Below are positions 1-8,386 of a DNA stretch of 37,164 nucleotides, in pieces. The translations under genes were made by a program, and so were the position numbers. The notes under the pieces were generated by a model, which was not told the DNA's origin, did no database searches, and saw only the letters and a list, made by a program, of their open reading frames with translations. The stretch spans positions 1-37,164 of the forward strand of contig JAPLFP010000162.1 in the NCBI GenBank assembly GCA_026390585.1. The letters run 5' to 3'. Positions within the stretch are counted from its first letter, which is position 1, and the number at the start of each line of letters is the position of its first letter. This DNA comes from Ignavibacteriales bacterium. Its GTDB lineage: Bacteria > Bacteroidota > Ignavibacteria > UBA10030.

Positions 1-373
1 ATTGGGTGAGAAAGCTCGTTGCCCTGGAGGGGAGGCATTTGTAGAATGGGCGGGGGCATTTCGGTTCGGAGCATGATACCATCGTTTGCCATCAACGGTT
101 TCGGACTGACGATCCGAGTCCATCCACCTGGGTTTCCAAAGGAGTAATTGCGAATTTCACATATAAAACGCAATTTCTTATGCGGCTCTGGACCTTCGGC
201 GCTGTCTGCATGATCCTTTGTTGCCTTTTACCACAATCTGCTGTAGTTTCCCCCTGAATGTCGAAGCAGCGTTGCGTTGTCTCTCACCCGCGTGAAACCT
301 CGATCATGGATTATTCGCCCGCGTCGGGACATCCGTGTCGAAGAATGCGGCCCACTCTCAAGAGGCAATCCGG
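1..373. other. Left-edge stretch without a recognisable gene
   Basis: No reading frame here gives a protein I recognise. Forward frames entering from the left edge stop within about 80 bases, so an upstream gene could end here but cannot be identified. An inverted repeat, AATTGCG (146-152) and CGCAATT (169-175) separated by 16 bases, lies about 200 bp before the cupin gene and could be an operator or chance. No promoter with both boxes was convincing. Confidence 0.4.
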
Positions 374-826
374 ATGATCATTGCAGACCTGAAGACCATC
401 GAAGGCCGTGTGTACCCTGCCCGGCGCAGAACGCAAAATCTTGTCGGCGGAGCCTCGCCCATACAGGCGACGAATTTTGCCATGGGATATGTTACTCTGG
501 AGCCGCGAGGCGGACAAGTCCCTTGGCACAACCAGGAACAGGAGGAGATCTACTTCATCGTCGACGGTAACGGCGAGATGTGTCTGGGTGAAGAGCGACG
601 AGCTATTTCCGCTGGCCAGGCCACATACATTCCGGGCGGGGTATTTCATCAGCTGACAAATACTGGCGATGTGCCGATGCATATGATTTACTGCTATGGT
701 CCCGCGGGGGATGTGGCTCATTGGCGACAGGAGCTTGCCGGAACACTACCCAAGGCAGGCATTGATGTGCCGCCGCTGCCACCCGGAGCGTGCCCCCAAT
801 TCACGGAAAAACCGAAAGAGCGTTAG
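374..826 (+). CDS. Single-domain cupin protein
   Basis: A small cytoplasmic cupin of about 150 residues, probably binding a metal and a small sugar-like or organic acid ligand. The second cupin motif is complete (G-x5-P-G-G-x2-H-x3-N, in GQATYIPGGVFHQLTN). The first motif is altered: WHNQEQEEIYFIVDG reads H-x-Q where most metal cupins have H-x-H, so one metal ligand may be changed. I chose ATG 374 because AAGAGG lies 8 bases upstream; an in-frame GTG at 335 lacks a ribosome binding site. The oxidoreductase gene starts five bases after its stop, so the two are probably co-transcribed and act on the same sugar-derived compound. The substrate cannot be told from sequence. Confidence 0.8.
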   Translation: MIIADLKTIEGRVYPARRRTQNLVGGASPIQATNFAMGYVTLEPRGGQVPWHNQEQEEIYFIVDGNGEMCLGEERRAISAGQATYIPGGVFHQLTNTGDVPMHMIYCYGPAGDVAHWRQELAGTLPKAGIDVPPLPPGACPQFTEKPKER

Positions 827-831
827 TTGAA

Positions 832-1992
832 ATGGAAAACCAAAAGGTCCGAAACATCGGCATCATCATGAATGGTGTAACGGGACGGATGGGAACGCGC
901 CAGCACCTTGAACGTTCCATCCTCGCGATTCGTCAACAAGGGGGGCTGAAGACGAAATCCGGAATGGTGATCATGCCGGATCCGATTCTCCTCGGACGAA
1001 ATGAAGAAAAACTGAAAGCGCTTGCAGATTCCTACGCGCTGAAACGATATTCGACGGACATTGACGGTTGTCTCGCCGATCCCTACAATGAGATCTACTT
1101 TGATGCTCAGACGACGAGCCTCCGGGCAAAGTCTGTTCTCAAAGCTGTCGCTGCCGGAAAAGCGATCTATAGCGAAAAACCAGTCGCATCGAATCTTGCG
1201 GAAGCTCTCAACCTGTGCCGGGCCATCAAAGCGGCGGGTATGAAGAATGGAGTCGTCCAGGATAAACTGTGGCTCCCCGGACTTCTCAAACTCAAGCATT
1301 TGATTGACTCAGATGTTCTCGGCCAAATCCTGTCGGTTCGCGGCGAATTCGGCTATTGGGTCTTTGACGGAAAAGGTCAGCCTTGTCAACGTCCGTCGTG
1401 GAACTACCGTGGGGAGGATGGCGGAGGCATTATTGCGGACATGCTTTGCCACTGGCGCTACATTGTCGACAATATGTTTGCGCCGGTCCGATCGGTGTCA
1501 TGCCTTGGTGCTACGCATGTCGGCAGCCGGATCGATGAGGTGGGAAAGGAATACCGCTGCACAGCAGAAGATGCCGCGTACGCAACATTCCTCTGCGATA
1601 AGGGCATTGTGTGTCATTTCAATTCGTCTTGGGCTGTGCGAGTCAGGCGAGATGATTTGCTGACCCTCCAGGTTGACGGCACGAACGGGACAGCCATCGC
1701 GGGGCTGCAGAAGTGCTTTTTCCAAGGTGCTGGTGCAACGCCGACGTGCGTTTGGGACCCTGACTCAGAAAATCCGGCGAACTACTTCGAGGGTTGGCAG
1801 GAAGTGCAGCCGAATCAGAAGTTTGAGAATGCGTTCCGGATCGAGTGGGAATTCTTCCTGAAGCATGTCATTGACAACGAGCCTTTCCCCTGGACCTTTG
1901 TGGAAGGTGCAAAGGGAATTCAGCTTGCAGATCTTGCTCTGAAGAGCTGGGCAGAGCGCAAATGGGTCGATCTTTCTGATCTAAACGTTTAA
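832..1992 (+). CDS. Gfo/Idh/MocA family NAD(P)-dependent oxidoreductase
   Basis: About 386 residues, normal for this family of sugar and cyclitol dehydrogenases. The N-terminal Rossmann segment (IGIIMNGVTGRMG) is followed by the family hallmark EKPVA in YSEKPVASN, where the Lys is catalytic. The second half has the expected beta-sheet domain, with NYRGEDGGGIIADMLCHW near the substrate site and its conserved His. The frame is open from 790, inside the cupin gene, but ATG 832 gives the normal N-terminus and avoids the overlap. With the upstream cupin it looks like a two-gene sugar-oxidation unit; the uronate genes at 4361-7204 make a related catabolic role plausible. The exact substrate is unknown. 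Confidence 0.85.
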   Translation: MENQKVRNIGIIMNGVTGRMGTRQHLERSILAIRQQGGLKTKSGMVIMPDPILLGRNEEKLKALADSYALKRYSTDIDGCLADPYNEIYFDAQTTSLRAKSVLKAVAAGKAIYSEKPVASNLAEALNLCRAIKAAGMKNGVVQDKLWLPGLLKLKHLIDSDVLGQILSVRGEFGYWVFDGKGQPCQRPSWNYRGEDGGGIIADMLCHWRYIVDNMFAPVRSVSCLGATHVGSRIDEVGKEYRCTAEDAAYATFLCDKGIVCHFNSSWAVRVRRDDLLTLQVDGTNGTAIAGLQKCFFQGAGATPTCVWDPDSENPANYFEGWQEVQPNQKFENAFRIEWEFFLKHVIDNEPFPWTFVEGAKGIQLADLALKSWAERKWVDLSDLNV

Positions 1993-2052
1993 CGCTACGG
2001 ATTGTCTGGTTGATTCTCGGTGTGCGGGAGAATGCGGAGGGATTACTCGCGG

Positions 2053-2919
2053 CTACTTGACTGACAAGAGCTTTTTCTCCAACTCATTCAAGAAAGTGTC
2101 GTGGTTTCTTCCGACCTCTGTACTAACTACCCCAAAGATGTAATTGCCCTTCTGGACGAGTTCTATCAGTCCGTTGTTAGGATCCTGTATCTCTTGTTTC
2201 CCTCCGATCTCTTTCCTATTGGCATTTGCGGGGAGCGCATTTTCAAAGCTGGCGAGAGTTTTGAGTGCGTCTTGGGGGGTCGCGAATTTGATCACATACG
2301 CCTTGAAAGATGAGCCCTCATCATAGCTGGCGACAAAGACACAGTTCAGTGGACTATAGCCAAGAAAACTCTTCGCAACGTATTGTTCCGAATACGCCTT
2401 CTTTTTTTCTACCGGAAAAGCAGCAAGCATTTTAGGCCACGCCTTGTTCTGCTGAAGATGCTTCTCGACGGCTCTAGCAATCAGCAGCATAGCATCCTGC
2501 GCACCAGAACCCTCCTGAATTGTCGAAATCTTGATGTAGTAGACCCCCGAGAGAAAGTTCAGTGCGCCTTTTTCCAAATAGCCCTGAACACCGAGGTCAA
2601 TGAAGTGGTAGTCCGCAAACCGCTCCTGCGAAAAGATGCCAAACGCATCCACGGAGGATCCGTGTTTGTAGATCTCCACCTTGATCTCGAGCTCGTCTTT
2701 TGCGTACCGCCCGATGTGGAGATCAACGAAATCGTATTCTAGATAGAGGTCCGCAGCTCCGTCGATGACGTCGAAAAGGTTGTTGGGGTTGTACACCGTT
2801 TCTTCCTGTGCCAACCTCCATCCCTCAACCTGAGGGAATGCCAACTCCTGTGCGGCGACCTTCTGCGGCCGGGCGAACATAATCATCACTGCGATGAGGG
2901 ACAGCGCAAGAATTCTCAT
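2053..2919 (-). CDS. Exported DUF6599-like protein
   Basis: A 288-residue protein with a typical Sec signal peptide (basic MR, hydrophobic ALSLIAVMIMFA, likely cleavage near AAQE), so probably periplasmic. The segment NNLFDVIDGAADLYLEYDF matches what I recall of DUF6599 proteins (LF..I.GGA.lYL.Y.F pattern); no enzymatic residues are evident. It starts 12 bases after the stop of the exported aldo/keto reductase on the same strand, so the two are likely one transcript and may work together in the periplasm. The family has no established function, and the assignment rests on pattern memory only. Confidence 0.65.
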   Translation of the reverse strand: MRILALSLIAVMIMFARPQKVAAQELAFPQVEGWRLAQEETVYNPNNLFDVIDGAADLYLEYDFVDLHIGRYAKDELEIKVEIYKHGSSVDAFGIFSQERFADYHFIDLGVQGYLEKGALNFLSGVYYIKISTIQEGSGAQDAMLLIARAVEKHLQQNKAWPKMLAAFPVEKKKAYSEQYVAKSFLGYSPLNCVFVASYDEGSSFKAYVIKFATPQDALKTLASFENALPANANRKEIGGKQEIQDPNNGLIELVQKGNYIFGVVSTEVGRNHDTFLNELEKKLLSVK

Positions 2920-2931
2920 GATATGTTTATC

Positions 2932-4140
2932 TCACGAGAGAAACTCGACCGGGACTTTGGTCAGCCGGGAAACGTCTTTGATTCTATCGGAAATGTCGAA
3001 TCCTTTGGCACAGGCAGCCCCGCAGTGTGAGCAATCCGAACATGGATGTTCCGGCAGATTGAGACTTGAGAGGAGCGAGTGAGCCATCTCGGGTTCGCGG
3101 TAACCGTACGTGTACATGTAAGCTCGCATGATATCAGGAATCGGCAGGCCCTTCAGGCAGTTGGGAACGCACTGCTCGCATCCCTGGCAGTACAAGCCTC
3201 CCTGGGACTTTCCGAGTAAAAGATCCCCCTTCTCCTCGTCGGTCATCTTCAAGTCTGTGTTCACACTGATGTTCATGTTCAGATGGTCAAAGTTCGTGTT
3301 CCCGGGAATTGCGGTGGTGACATTCTCATCTTGCAGCACGAACTTGAGAGCAGCCTTACAGTTGATGGGCTGCTTCCGTTCCTTGTCATGGGACCCTCCC
3401 GCCATGGTCTTCATCGCAACGATGCCGATTCCAGCTTTTGCGGCGTTCGCGATCGCCTCCTTCAGCTTCGGATAGTAATCTTGCTTGAAATTGATGGCAC
3501 TCAGAACGATCTCATAGACTCTGCTTTCGATGGCAGCCTGGATCACTTCGGGTTCGTTCTTGTGCGTCGACATGCCTATGTGCCTAGCCTTGCCAGATTT
3601 CTTCGCCGTCTGAACCGCCTCGAGCATAGCTGGAAACAGCGCACCGTCTCTTGAAGATATGCCGTGGACATAGAGGATATCAACATAGTCGAGCTTCAGT
3701 CTCTTGAGACTGATGTCGAACTTGTCGAGAAATGCTTTTGCCGTCGATCCTGCTTTCACTTCACCGGTCCTATTGTCCACCTCTTCCGGTGGGACCTTTG
3801 TAGCGAGCACAAAAGAGTCCCGTGGTCGGTCCTTCAGCACCTCTCCCAGCATCTCTTCGTTCTTGCCCCGTTGGTAGCCGTGGGCCGTGTCGAAGAGAAC
3901 AATCCCGGCTTCGAGCGCCGCCTTCACGAGAGCCGGATTGTCGGCACGCATGACTCCAAAGCTGACGATGGGCAGCTCAATGCCGGTCTTCCCGAGCTTT
4001 CTCGTAATGAACCTCTTCTCGCTACTCAGGGGGCTGTTGGTCTGTGCTTCACCCTGAGCTAGCGCGGGAAGGGAAAAGAATGCACCAGAAGTGCCGAGGA
4101 GTGTTGACTTCAAGAAATGACGGCGGTCGTATCCGTTCAT
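2932..4140 (-). CDS. Tat-exported aldo/keto reductase with C-terminal [4Fe-4S] ferredoxin domain
   Basis: 402 residues. The N-terminus has a twin-arginine signal (DRRHFLK, then a hydrophobic stretch ending in ALAQG), so the folded enzyme is probably exported with its cofactors. The aldo/keto reductase barrel follows: the tetrad is visible as Asp and Tyr in LFDTAHGYQRG, Lys in LATKVP and His in DILYVHGIS. The C-terminus carries two four-cysteine clusters, CQGCEQCVPNC and CSDCSHCGAAC, each C-x2-C-x2-C-x3-C and fit for a [4Fe-4S] centre. Reductases of this kind are common in FCB and related bacteria, but substrates are mostly unknown. First gene of a two-gene minus-strand unit with the DUF6599-like gene. 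Confidence 0.9.
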   Translation of the reverse strand: MNGYDRRHFLKSTLLGTSGAFFSLPALAQGEAQTNSPLSSEKRFITRKLGKTGIELPIVSFGVMRADNPALVKAALEAGIVLFDTAHGYQRGKNEEMLGEVLKDRPRDSFVLATKVPPEEVDNRTGEVKAGSTAKAFLDKFDISLKRLKLDYVDILYVHGISSRDGALFPAMLEAVQTAKKSGKARHIGMSTHKNEPEVIQAAIESRVYEIVLSAINFKQDYYPKLKEAIANAAKAGIGIVAMKTMAGGSHDKERKQPINCKAALKFVLQDENVTTAIPGNTNFDHLNMNISVNTDLKMTDEEKGDLLLGKSQGGLYCQGCEQCVPNCLKGLPIPDIMRAYMYTYGYREPEMAHSLLSSLNLPEHPCSDCSHCGAACAKGFDISDRIKDVSRLTKVPVEFLS

Positions 4141-4360
4141 CGTGGGAATCCTTTGTCAAAGATGTGTAGGAGGGGACGGTGCGAATGCATGGTCTGATGG
4201 TAAGAAAAATGACTCTGAGAATCCACAGGCTTGTTGCGCATTTCTCGCGGTACGTTCACTTGTCTTTCGGAGATTGGTTTTGTACTTTGATTTGGGTTAT
4301 CATCATCGTTGACAGAACTCGAATCGACTTGGCATCAGAACTCACACCACATAATTTCTC

Positions 4361-5155
4361 ATGAAAAAAGCACTTCCCGTAGTTCTTGTGACCGGCGCGA
4401 GCCGGGGATTGGGGCGTGGTATCGCGGTTGAGTTGGCAGCGCGTGGCTTCTCTGTTGCCATCAACTACTCGCAGAACCGCAAGGCCGCCGAAGAGACAGT
4501 TGCCCTGTGTGGTGCGCTTCGGCCTGACAAAGCACAGCATTTCGTTGCGCTTCAGGCAAATATCGGCGATTCAAAGCAGCGCGAGGATCTGGTGACCAAC
4601 GCGCTGGGAGAGTTGGGCCGGATCGACGCACTGATTAACAACGCAGGGGTTGCGCCGAAATTCCGCCATGACATAACGGAGATGACCGAAGAGTCGTACG
4701 ATGAGGTGATGGAAACCAACCTCAAAGGTCCGTTCTTTTTGACACAACGCGTTGCAAATTATTGGCTAAAGAAGAAACCGCGACCACTTCTCCGCGGCGG
4801 ATTCAAAGTTGTCTTTGTTTCGTCTATTTCAGCCGTCGCAGTCTCGCTCAATCGAGGCGAGTACTGCATTTCGAAGGCAGGCCTCTCTATGGTGAACAAG
4901 TTGTGGGCTGCACGATTGGCTGAACACGGAGTGCAGGTCTACGATCTGAGACCGGGAGTTATGGCGACGGACATGACAAGTGGTGTCAAAGAGAAGTACG
5001 ACAAGCGCCTGGCAGATGGACTGGTTCCGATGAAACGGTGGGGGACGGCTGAGGATGTAGGTCATGCTGTCGGCTCACTCGTAACAGGCGAATTTCCATT
5101 CTCCACCGGCGAGGTCATCTATGTTGACGGTGGCTTGCACATTCAACAACTCTGA
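4361..5155 (+). CDS. Short-chain dehydrogenase/reductase, likely of a uronate pathway
   Basis: 264-residue classical SDR. The NAD(P) loop TGASRGLGRG is at residues 11-20, NNAG at 93-96, the structural Asn at about 120, catalytic Ser at about 154-155 (VFVSSISA) and the Tyr-Lys pair Y168/K172 (YCISK). It resembles 3-oxoacyl-ACP reductases (FabG) in sequence, but its position six bases before the GH88 gene and next to KDPG aldolase suggests reduction of the keto-uronate released by GH88, such as 4-deoxy-5-keto-uronate to 2-keto-3-deoxygluconate. That role is inferred from neighbours. First gene of a tight operon with GH88 and eda. Confidence 0.87.
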   Translation: MKKALPVVLVTGASRGLGRGIAVELAARGFSVAINYSQNRKAAEETVALCGALRPDKAQHFVALQANIGDSKQREDLVTNALGELGRIDALINNAGVAPKFRHDITEMTEESYDEVMETNLKGPFFLTQRVANYWLKKKPRPLLRGGFKVVFVSSISAVAVSLNRGEYCISKAGLSMVNKLWAARLAEHGVQVYDLRPGVMATDMTSGVKEKYDKRLADGLVPMKRWGTAEDVGHAVGSLVTGEFPFSTGEVIYVDGGLHIQQL

Positions 5156-5160
5156 TTCCT

Positions 5161-6543
5161 ATGCTCCGAATTGACCATCAGCTTCAACCGACTCAACTCA
5201 TTCCTCTCATTGACCGCCTCTTCACTCTCTCGGGTCAGAAAATTGTGAATCTCCAGCGGAGCTGGGATCCCCAAAAAGGATCTCCCGTATTTACGGTGCA
5301 AGGATTGTACACGTCACGAGGATGGACGGAATGGACACAGGGGTTCCAGTTTGGATCTGCTGTACTTCAGTATGATGTGACCGGGGAAAAGGAATTTCTG
5401 GCGATTGGGCGTGAAGGAACGCTTCGAGAAATGCCGCGTCACGTCAGCCATGTTGGTGTGCACGATCACGGCTTCAACACCATCAGCACATGCGGAAACC
5501 TGCTCCGATTGGTTCATGAAAAGAAAGTTCCGTTTGATCAGTGGGAACAGAGCTTCTATGAGCTGGCGATCAAGGTGAGTGGAGCCGTTCAGGCTGCGCG
5601 TTGGACTGACCTTGGCGGCGAAGGGGGGTACATCTATTCATTCAATGGCCCACACTCGCTCTTCGCTGACACGATTCGTTCTTTACGCGTCCTGGCAGTC
5701 GCACATCAGCTGGGACATGTTCTGATGGGGGAGAAGGATCGTCGCATCAATCTGCTGGAGAGGCTTCTTCAACACGCGGAAACAACTGCGCGATACAATG
5801 TCTATTTCGGTCAAGGACGGGATTCATATGATGTGTCCGGCCGCGTCGCGCATGAATCAATCTTCAATATCAACGATGGCTCGTATCGCTGCCCGAGCAC
5901 GCAGCAGGGATACTCAGCATTCTCGACCTGGACGAGGGGCCTGGCTTGGATTCTTCTTGGATACGCTGAAGAGATCGAATTTCTGAATACGTGCTCGCCT
6001 GAGGAGCTCGCAGCGTTCGGGGGAGCAGAGAGAATCCGAAACGCTTTCTCTACCGTCGCAGAAGCTGTGGCTGACTTCTTCATCAATTACACGCCCTCAG
6101 ATGGAATCCCCTATTGGGATACTGGCGCACCCGGCCTGGCGATGATGGGCAACTACCTTGATCGCGCTTCGGAACCGTTCAACGATTTCGAGCCGGTGGA
6201 CAGTTCGGCCGCAGCGATCGCGGCTCAGGGGCTGGTGCGACTGGGCAATTGCTTGAAGAGCTTGAGGCAAGTCGATAAAGGTAGATTGTATCTGCAGGCT
6301 GGATTGACCGTGGCGTCAACGCTTTTTCAAGAGCCGTATCTCTCAGTTAGTCCTGAGCACCAGGGATTGATCCTGCACTCGGTTTATCATCGACCCAATG
6401 GTTGGGATTTTGTTCCGCCCGGAAGAAAGATTCCGTGCGGTGAGTCTTCCATGTGGGGTGATTACCATGCACGCGAGTTGGCGCTCCTGTTACGTCGGAT
6501 GGCCAAGGACGAATCATACTATACTTTTTTCGTGAAACAGTAA
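5161..6543 (+). CDS. GH88-type unsaturated glucuronyl hydrolase
   Basis: 460 residues forming a predicted alpha6/alpha6 barrel. Enzymes of GH88 hydrate the 4,5-double bond of unsaturated uronates left by polysaccharide lyases. Residues equivalent to the two essential aspartates of Bacillus UGL are visible: D102 in HVGVHDHGF and D170 in SLFADTIRSL. The family signature STWTRGLAW is at 255-263. It is longer than the 377-residue Bacillus enzyme. No signal peptide is seen, so it probably acts on imported disaccharides in the cytoplasm. The start lies five bases after the SDR stop with no clear ribosome binding site, suggesting translational coupling. GH105 is a less likely alternative. Confidence 0.85.
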   Translation: MLRIDHQLQPTQLIPLIDRLFTLSGQKIVNLQRSWDPQKGSPVFTVQGLYTSRGWTEWTQGFQFGSAVLQYDVTGEKEFLAIGREGTLREMPRHVSHVGVHDHGFNTISTCGNLLRLVHEKKVPFDQWEQSFYELAIKVSGAVQAARWTDLGGEGGYIYSFNGPHSLFADTIRSLRVLAVAHQLGHVLMGEKDRRINLLERLLQHAETTARYNVYFGQGRDSYDVSGRVAHESIFNINDGSYRCPSTQQGYSAFSTWTRGLAWILLGYAEEIEFLNTCSPEELAAFGGAERIRNAFSTVAEAVADFFINYTPSDGIPYWDTGAPGLAMMGNYLDRASEPFNDFEPVDSSAAAIAAQGLVRLGNCLKSLRQVDKGRLYLQAGLTVASTLFQEPYLSVSPEHQGLILHSVYHRPNGWDFVPPGRKIPCGESSMWGDYHARELALLLRRMAKDESYYTFFVKQ

Positions 6544-6544
6544 G

Positions 6545-7204
6545 ATGAACAACAACGAAGTTCTCACCCGTATTATCGACTCAGGCGTTGTCGCCGTCAT
6601 CCGTATGAAGGACACCAACCGCCTCCTGAAGGTTATTGAAGCTGTGCGAAGCGGAGGTGTGAAGTCCATCGAGATCACGATGACTGTCCCGGGAGCAATC
6701 GAGATCATCCGTCAGTTGTCGAAAACTGTGCCGGCGGACGTTCTTATTGGCGCAGGTACAGTCGTAGATGAAGAGACAGCTGGGCAGGTTATAGAGGCAG
6801 GCGCGGCATTTGTTGTTGGTCCCGTGCTCAATCTCGGCATTGTGTCGCTCTGCGCGAAGCGCGGCGTCGTCGTTATGCCAGGGTGTTACACTCCGACGGA
6901 GATCTTAGCGGGCTGGAAGGCCGGTGCTGACATCATCAAGGTTTTTCCCGCCACTTCGCTGGGGCCGAAGTATTTCAAGGATCTGAGGGGACCCTTTCCC
7001 GATATCCGTCTCATGCCGACTGGTGGTGTGACCATTGATAACGTAGGCGAGTGGATCGCAGCCGGAGCTTGTGCGGTGGGAATAGGAAGTGATTTGCTCG
7101 ACAAGAAAGCGATAGAAGAAGAGCGGTACGAGGTCCTGACCGAGCGTGCTGCCAGGATGGTCCACGGTTCAATTGCCACGGACGTGCCCGACGGTGGCCT
7201 GTAG
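6545..7204 (+). CDS. eda: 2-keto-3-deoxy-6-phosphogluconate (KDPG/KHG) aldolase
   Basis: 219 residues, close to E. coli Eda (213). It cleaves KDPG to pyruvate and glyceraldehyde 3-phosphate, the last step of uronate catabolism. The Schiff-base lysine is K132 in ADIIKVFPA; the catalytic Glu is E43 (SIEIT), with R20 (VVAVIR), the phosphate-binding GGV (160-162) and GAGTVVDEE also present. It begins one base after the GH88 stop. The last residues (about 208-219) look like an extra tail compared with usual family members. Exactly that stretch is antisense to conserved codons of the epimerase-like gene on the other strand. A KDG kinase, needed before this step, is not next to it. Confidence 0.93.
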   Translation: MNNNEVLTRIIDSGVVAVIRMKDTNRLLKVIEAVRSGGVKSIEITMTVPGAIEIIRQLSKTVPADVLIGAGTVVDEETAGQVIEAGAAFVVGPVLNLGIVSLCAKRGVVVMPGCYTPTEILAGWKAGADIIKVFPATSLGPKYFKDLRGPFPDIRLMPTGGVTIDNVGEWIAAGACAVGIGSDLLDKKAIEEERYEVLTERAARMVHGSIATDVPDGGL

Positions 7205-8043
7205 ACAACCAGATACCTGTATTTTCCTGCTCCCGCGTCTTGCCAGAGGTGAAGTGCCACTCCGCTCTTCGGATTGATCAGTTTTGTGGTTATCCGTCGC
7301 CGTTTCTCTCCAAGGTCAAATACAGAGTCTATTTCCTTTCGCTTGAGCGGAATTGTACCTGTTTTCCGTGTCGTCTTGACGATCTGGCCAGTCGGGACTT
7401 TCTGCTCAGTAAGTTCGACGACGGAGTGTGAGGGGAGAGAAAGGAGAAGCCGGTTCATTTTGCCGGATGTCCTAAAGTACGGATGCCATCCATCGCCTAT
7501 TGGAATTGCGCGCTTGTCGAGGTTCCGAACCAGCGTCGCGCAACTGAAAGAGCTGTTGGCGAGGGTATAGGTGAGGCGAACAGAGAATCTGAACGGATAG
7601 CCTTTCGTGTCGCCTTTGTGGATGTATTCGAGGATAACGGATGCGCGGCGATTGTTGACTGCGGTTCGGACAATGCGAAATGGTTTCTTGCATACGAATC
7701 CGTGTATAGAAGAGGCACCGTCTTTTGCGTTCGGTCTTAGCGCATACTTCTTTCCGGCAAACTGGTATTTCCCATTCGGAATTCTCCCGGGGAAGGGCAT
7801 CAGCTTTGCACCATGGTAGTGCTTGTTTTCGATGATGTCCGGGAGTGAACCTGGGGATTCAAGGATGGAGTGGAGCTTTCTTCCTGATGTGAGTATGAGT
7901 TCGAGTACTGTCCCCCCCAGGTTGGGCATGATCGTGGCAACCTCCCCCGTCTCAAAATTGACGAGCCTGATGGAGCGTACCAAATTGTGCTTCTTAGAAT
8001 GATGAAAATGCTTCAGTTTCTTAATCGTCTTTCGGATTGTCAT
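6886..8043 (-). CDS. Aldose 1-epimerase-like protein with aberrant C-terminus
   Basis: A galactose mutarotase-fold protein, about 385 residues as the frame stands. Family features are the NLGGTVLEL start of the fold, PFPGRIPNGKY with FAGKKYAL, SIHGFV, and GWHPYF with its catalytic-region His; the fold proceeds to the conserved VAIEPWT (Glu being the usual catalytic base). I start at ATG 8043, preceded by GAGAAGAAG; the frame is open further upstream to 8181, but without family similarity. After EPWT the usual closing segment (N-G-x-G-I/L...L-x-P-G-E) is absent. Instead the frame runs about 90 codons antisense through eda. So the gene is either a 3'-truncated derivative or has gained a non-homologous tail. 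The very basic N-terminus is also atypical. Confidence 0.7.
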   Translation of the reverse strand: MTIRKTIKKLKHFHHSKKHNLVRSIRLVNFETGEVATIMPNLGGTVLELILTSGRKLHSILESPGSLPDIIENKHYHGAKLMPFPGRIPNGKYQFAGKKYALRPNAKDGASSIHGFVCKKPFRIVRTAVNNRRASVILEYIHKGDTKGYPFRFSVRLTYTLANSSFSCATLVRNLDKRAIPIGDGWHPYFRTSGKMNRLLLSLPSHSVVELTEQKVPTGQIVKTTRKTGTIPLKRKEIDSVFDLGEKRRRITTKLINPKSGVALHLWQDAGAGKYRYLVVYRPPSGTSVAIEPWTILAARSVRTSYRSSSIAFLSSKSLPIPTAQAPAAIHSPTLSMVTPPVGMRRISGKGPLRSLKYFGPSEVAGKTLMMSAPAFQPAKISVGV

Positions 8044-8211
8044 ATGTCTTCTTCTCTTCGGAGAACGGCGATGGCAGTTTAGGTGAGTGGTCGAACACAA
8101 GATAGTAAATGTCTTGACAGATAGCATGGACAGTCGAAGAAAACCACAGGCTTCCTCCGTGTGAGTGCCAAGATCCCTCATTTGGAAAAACGATTGGCAT
8201 TATGGCGAGAA

Positions 8212-8227
8212 TCCGCAATATTGCGGA
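8212..8227. promoter_or_regulatory. Perfect 16-bp palindrome, putative operator (copy 1)
   Basis: TCCGCAATATTGCGGA reads the same on both strands. It ends 18 bases before the -35 box at 8246, so its centre lies about 61 bp upstream of the expected transcription start. A closely related site, at the same 18-base distance, precedes the promoter at 10598. The matching pentamer CGAGA also sits at the same place between operator and -35 in both copies. The bound protein is unknown; the Fis-type protein at 9586 and the AraC-like protein at 10780 are the nearest candidates. Confidence 0.72.
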
Positions 8228-8245
8228 AATGAGACGAGAAAACTC

Positions 8246-8274
8246 TTGACAAGGAAGAAAAGTCCATTTATCTT
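8246..8274 (+). promoter_or_regulatory. Sigma-70-type promoter for the membrane protein gene
   Basis: TTGACA (8246-8251), 17 bases, TATCTT (8269-8274). The -35 box is perfect and the spacing optimal. Transcription would start near 8281 and read the orphan membrane protein, and probably also the AAA+ gene at 9586. Confidence 0.75.
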
Positions 8275-8386
8275 GCAGCATGAGAGGGCGAAGTCTTCTC
8301 TTTGAGACAGTAGCGGTTGGCTCGCTTAATGACGGTTCGCGCAAAGGTGTGTCGTGGCCACAATCAACGATCGTTAGCAGAGATCA

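Larger units (their letters stand above)
8044..8386. promoter_or_regulatory. Divergent intergenic region with operator and promoter
   Basis: This 343-bp stretch separates the minus-strand epimerase-like gene from the plus-strand membrane protein. It contains a perfect 16-bp palindrome and a near-consensus plus-strand promoter, both listed separately, leaving a leader of about 105 bases before ATG 8387. I found no convincing minus-strand promoter for the epimerase and no credible small gene. Confidence 0.55.

Noticed and set aside
277-570. Open frame overlapping the cupin gene in another frame
   Set aside because: Shadow of the cupin; composition is rich in R, P and C and no motif is visible.
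2003-2034. ATTCTC/GAGAAT hairpin between the converging Gfo/Idh and DUF6599 genes as terminator
   Set aside because: Only a 6-bp stem with a nine-base loop and no T-run on either strand.
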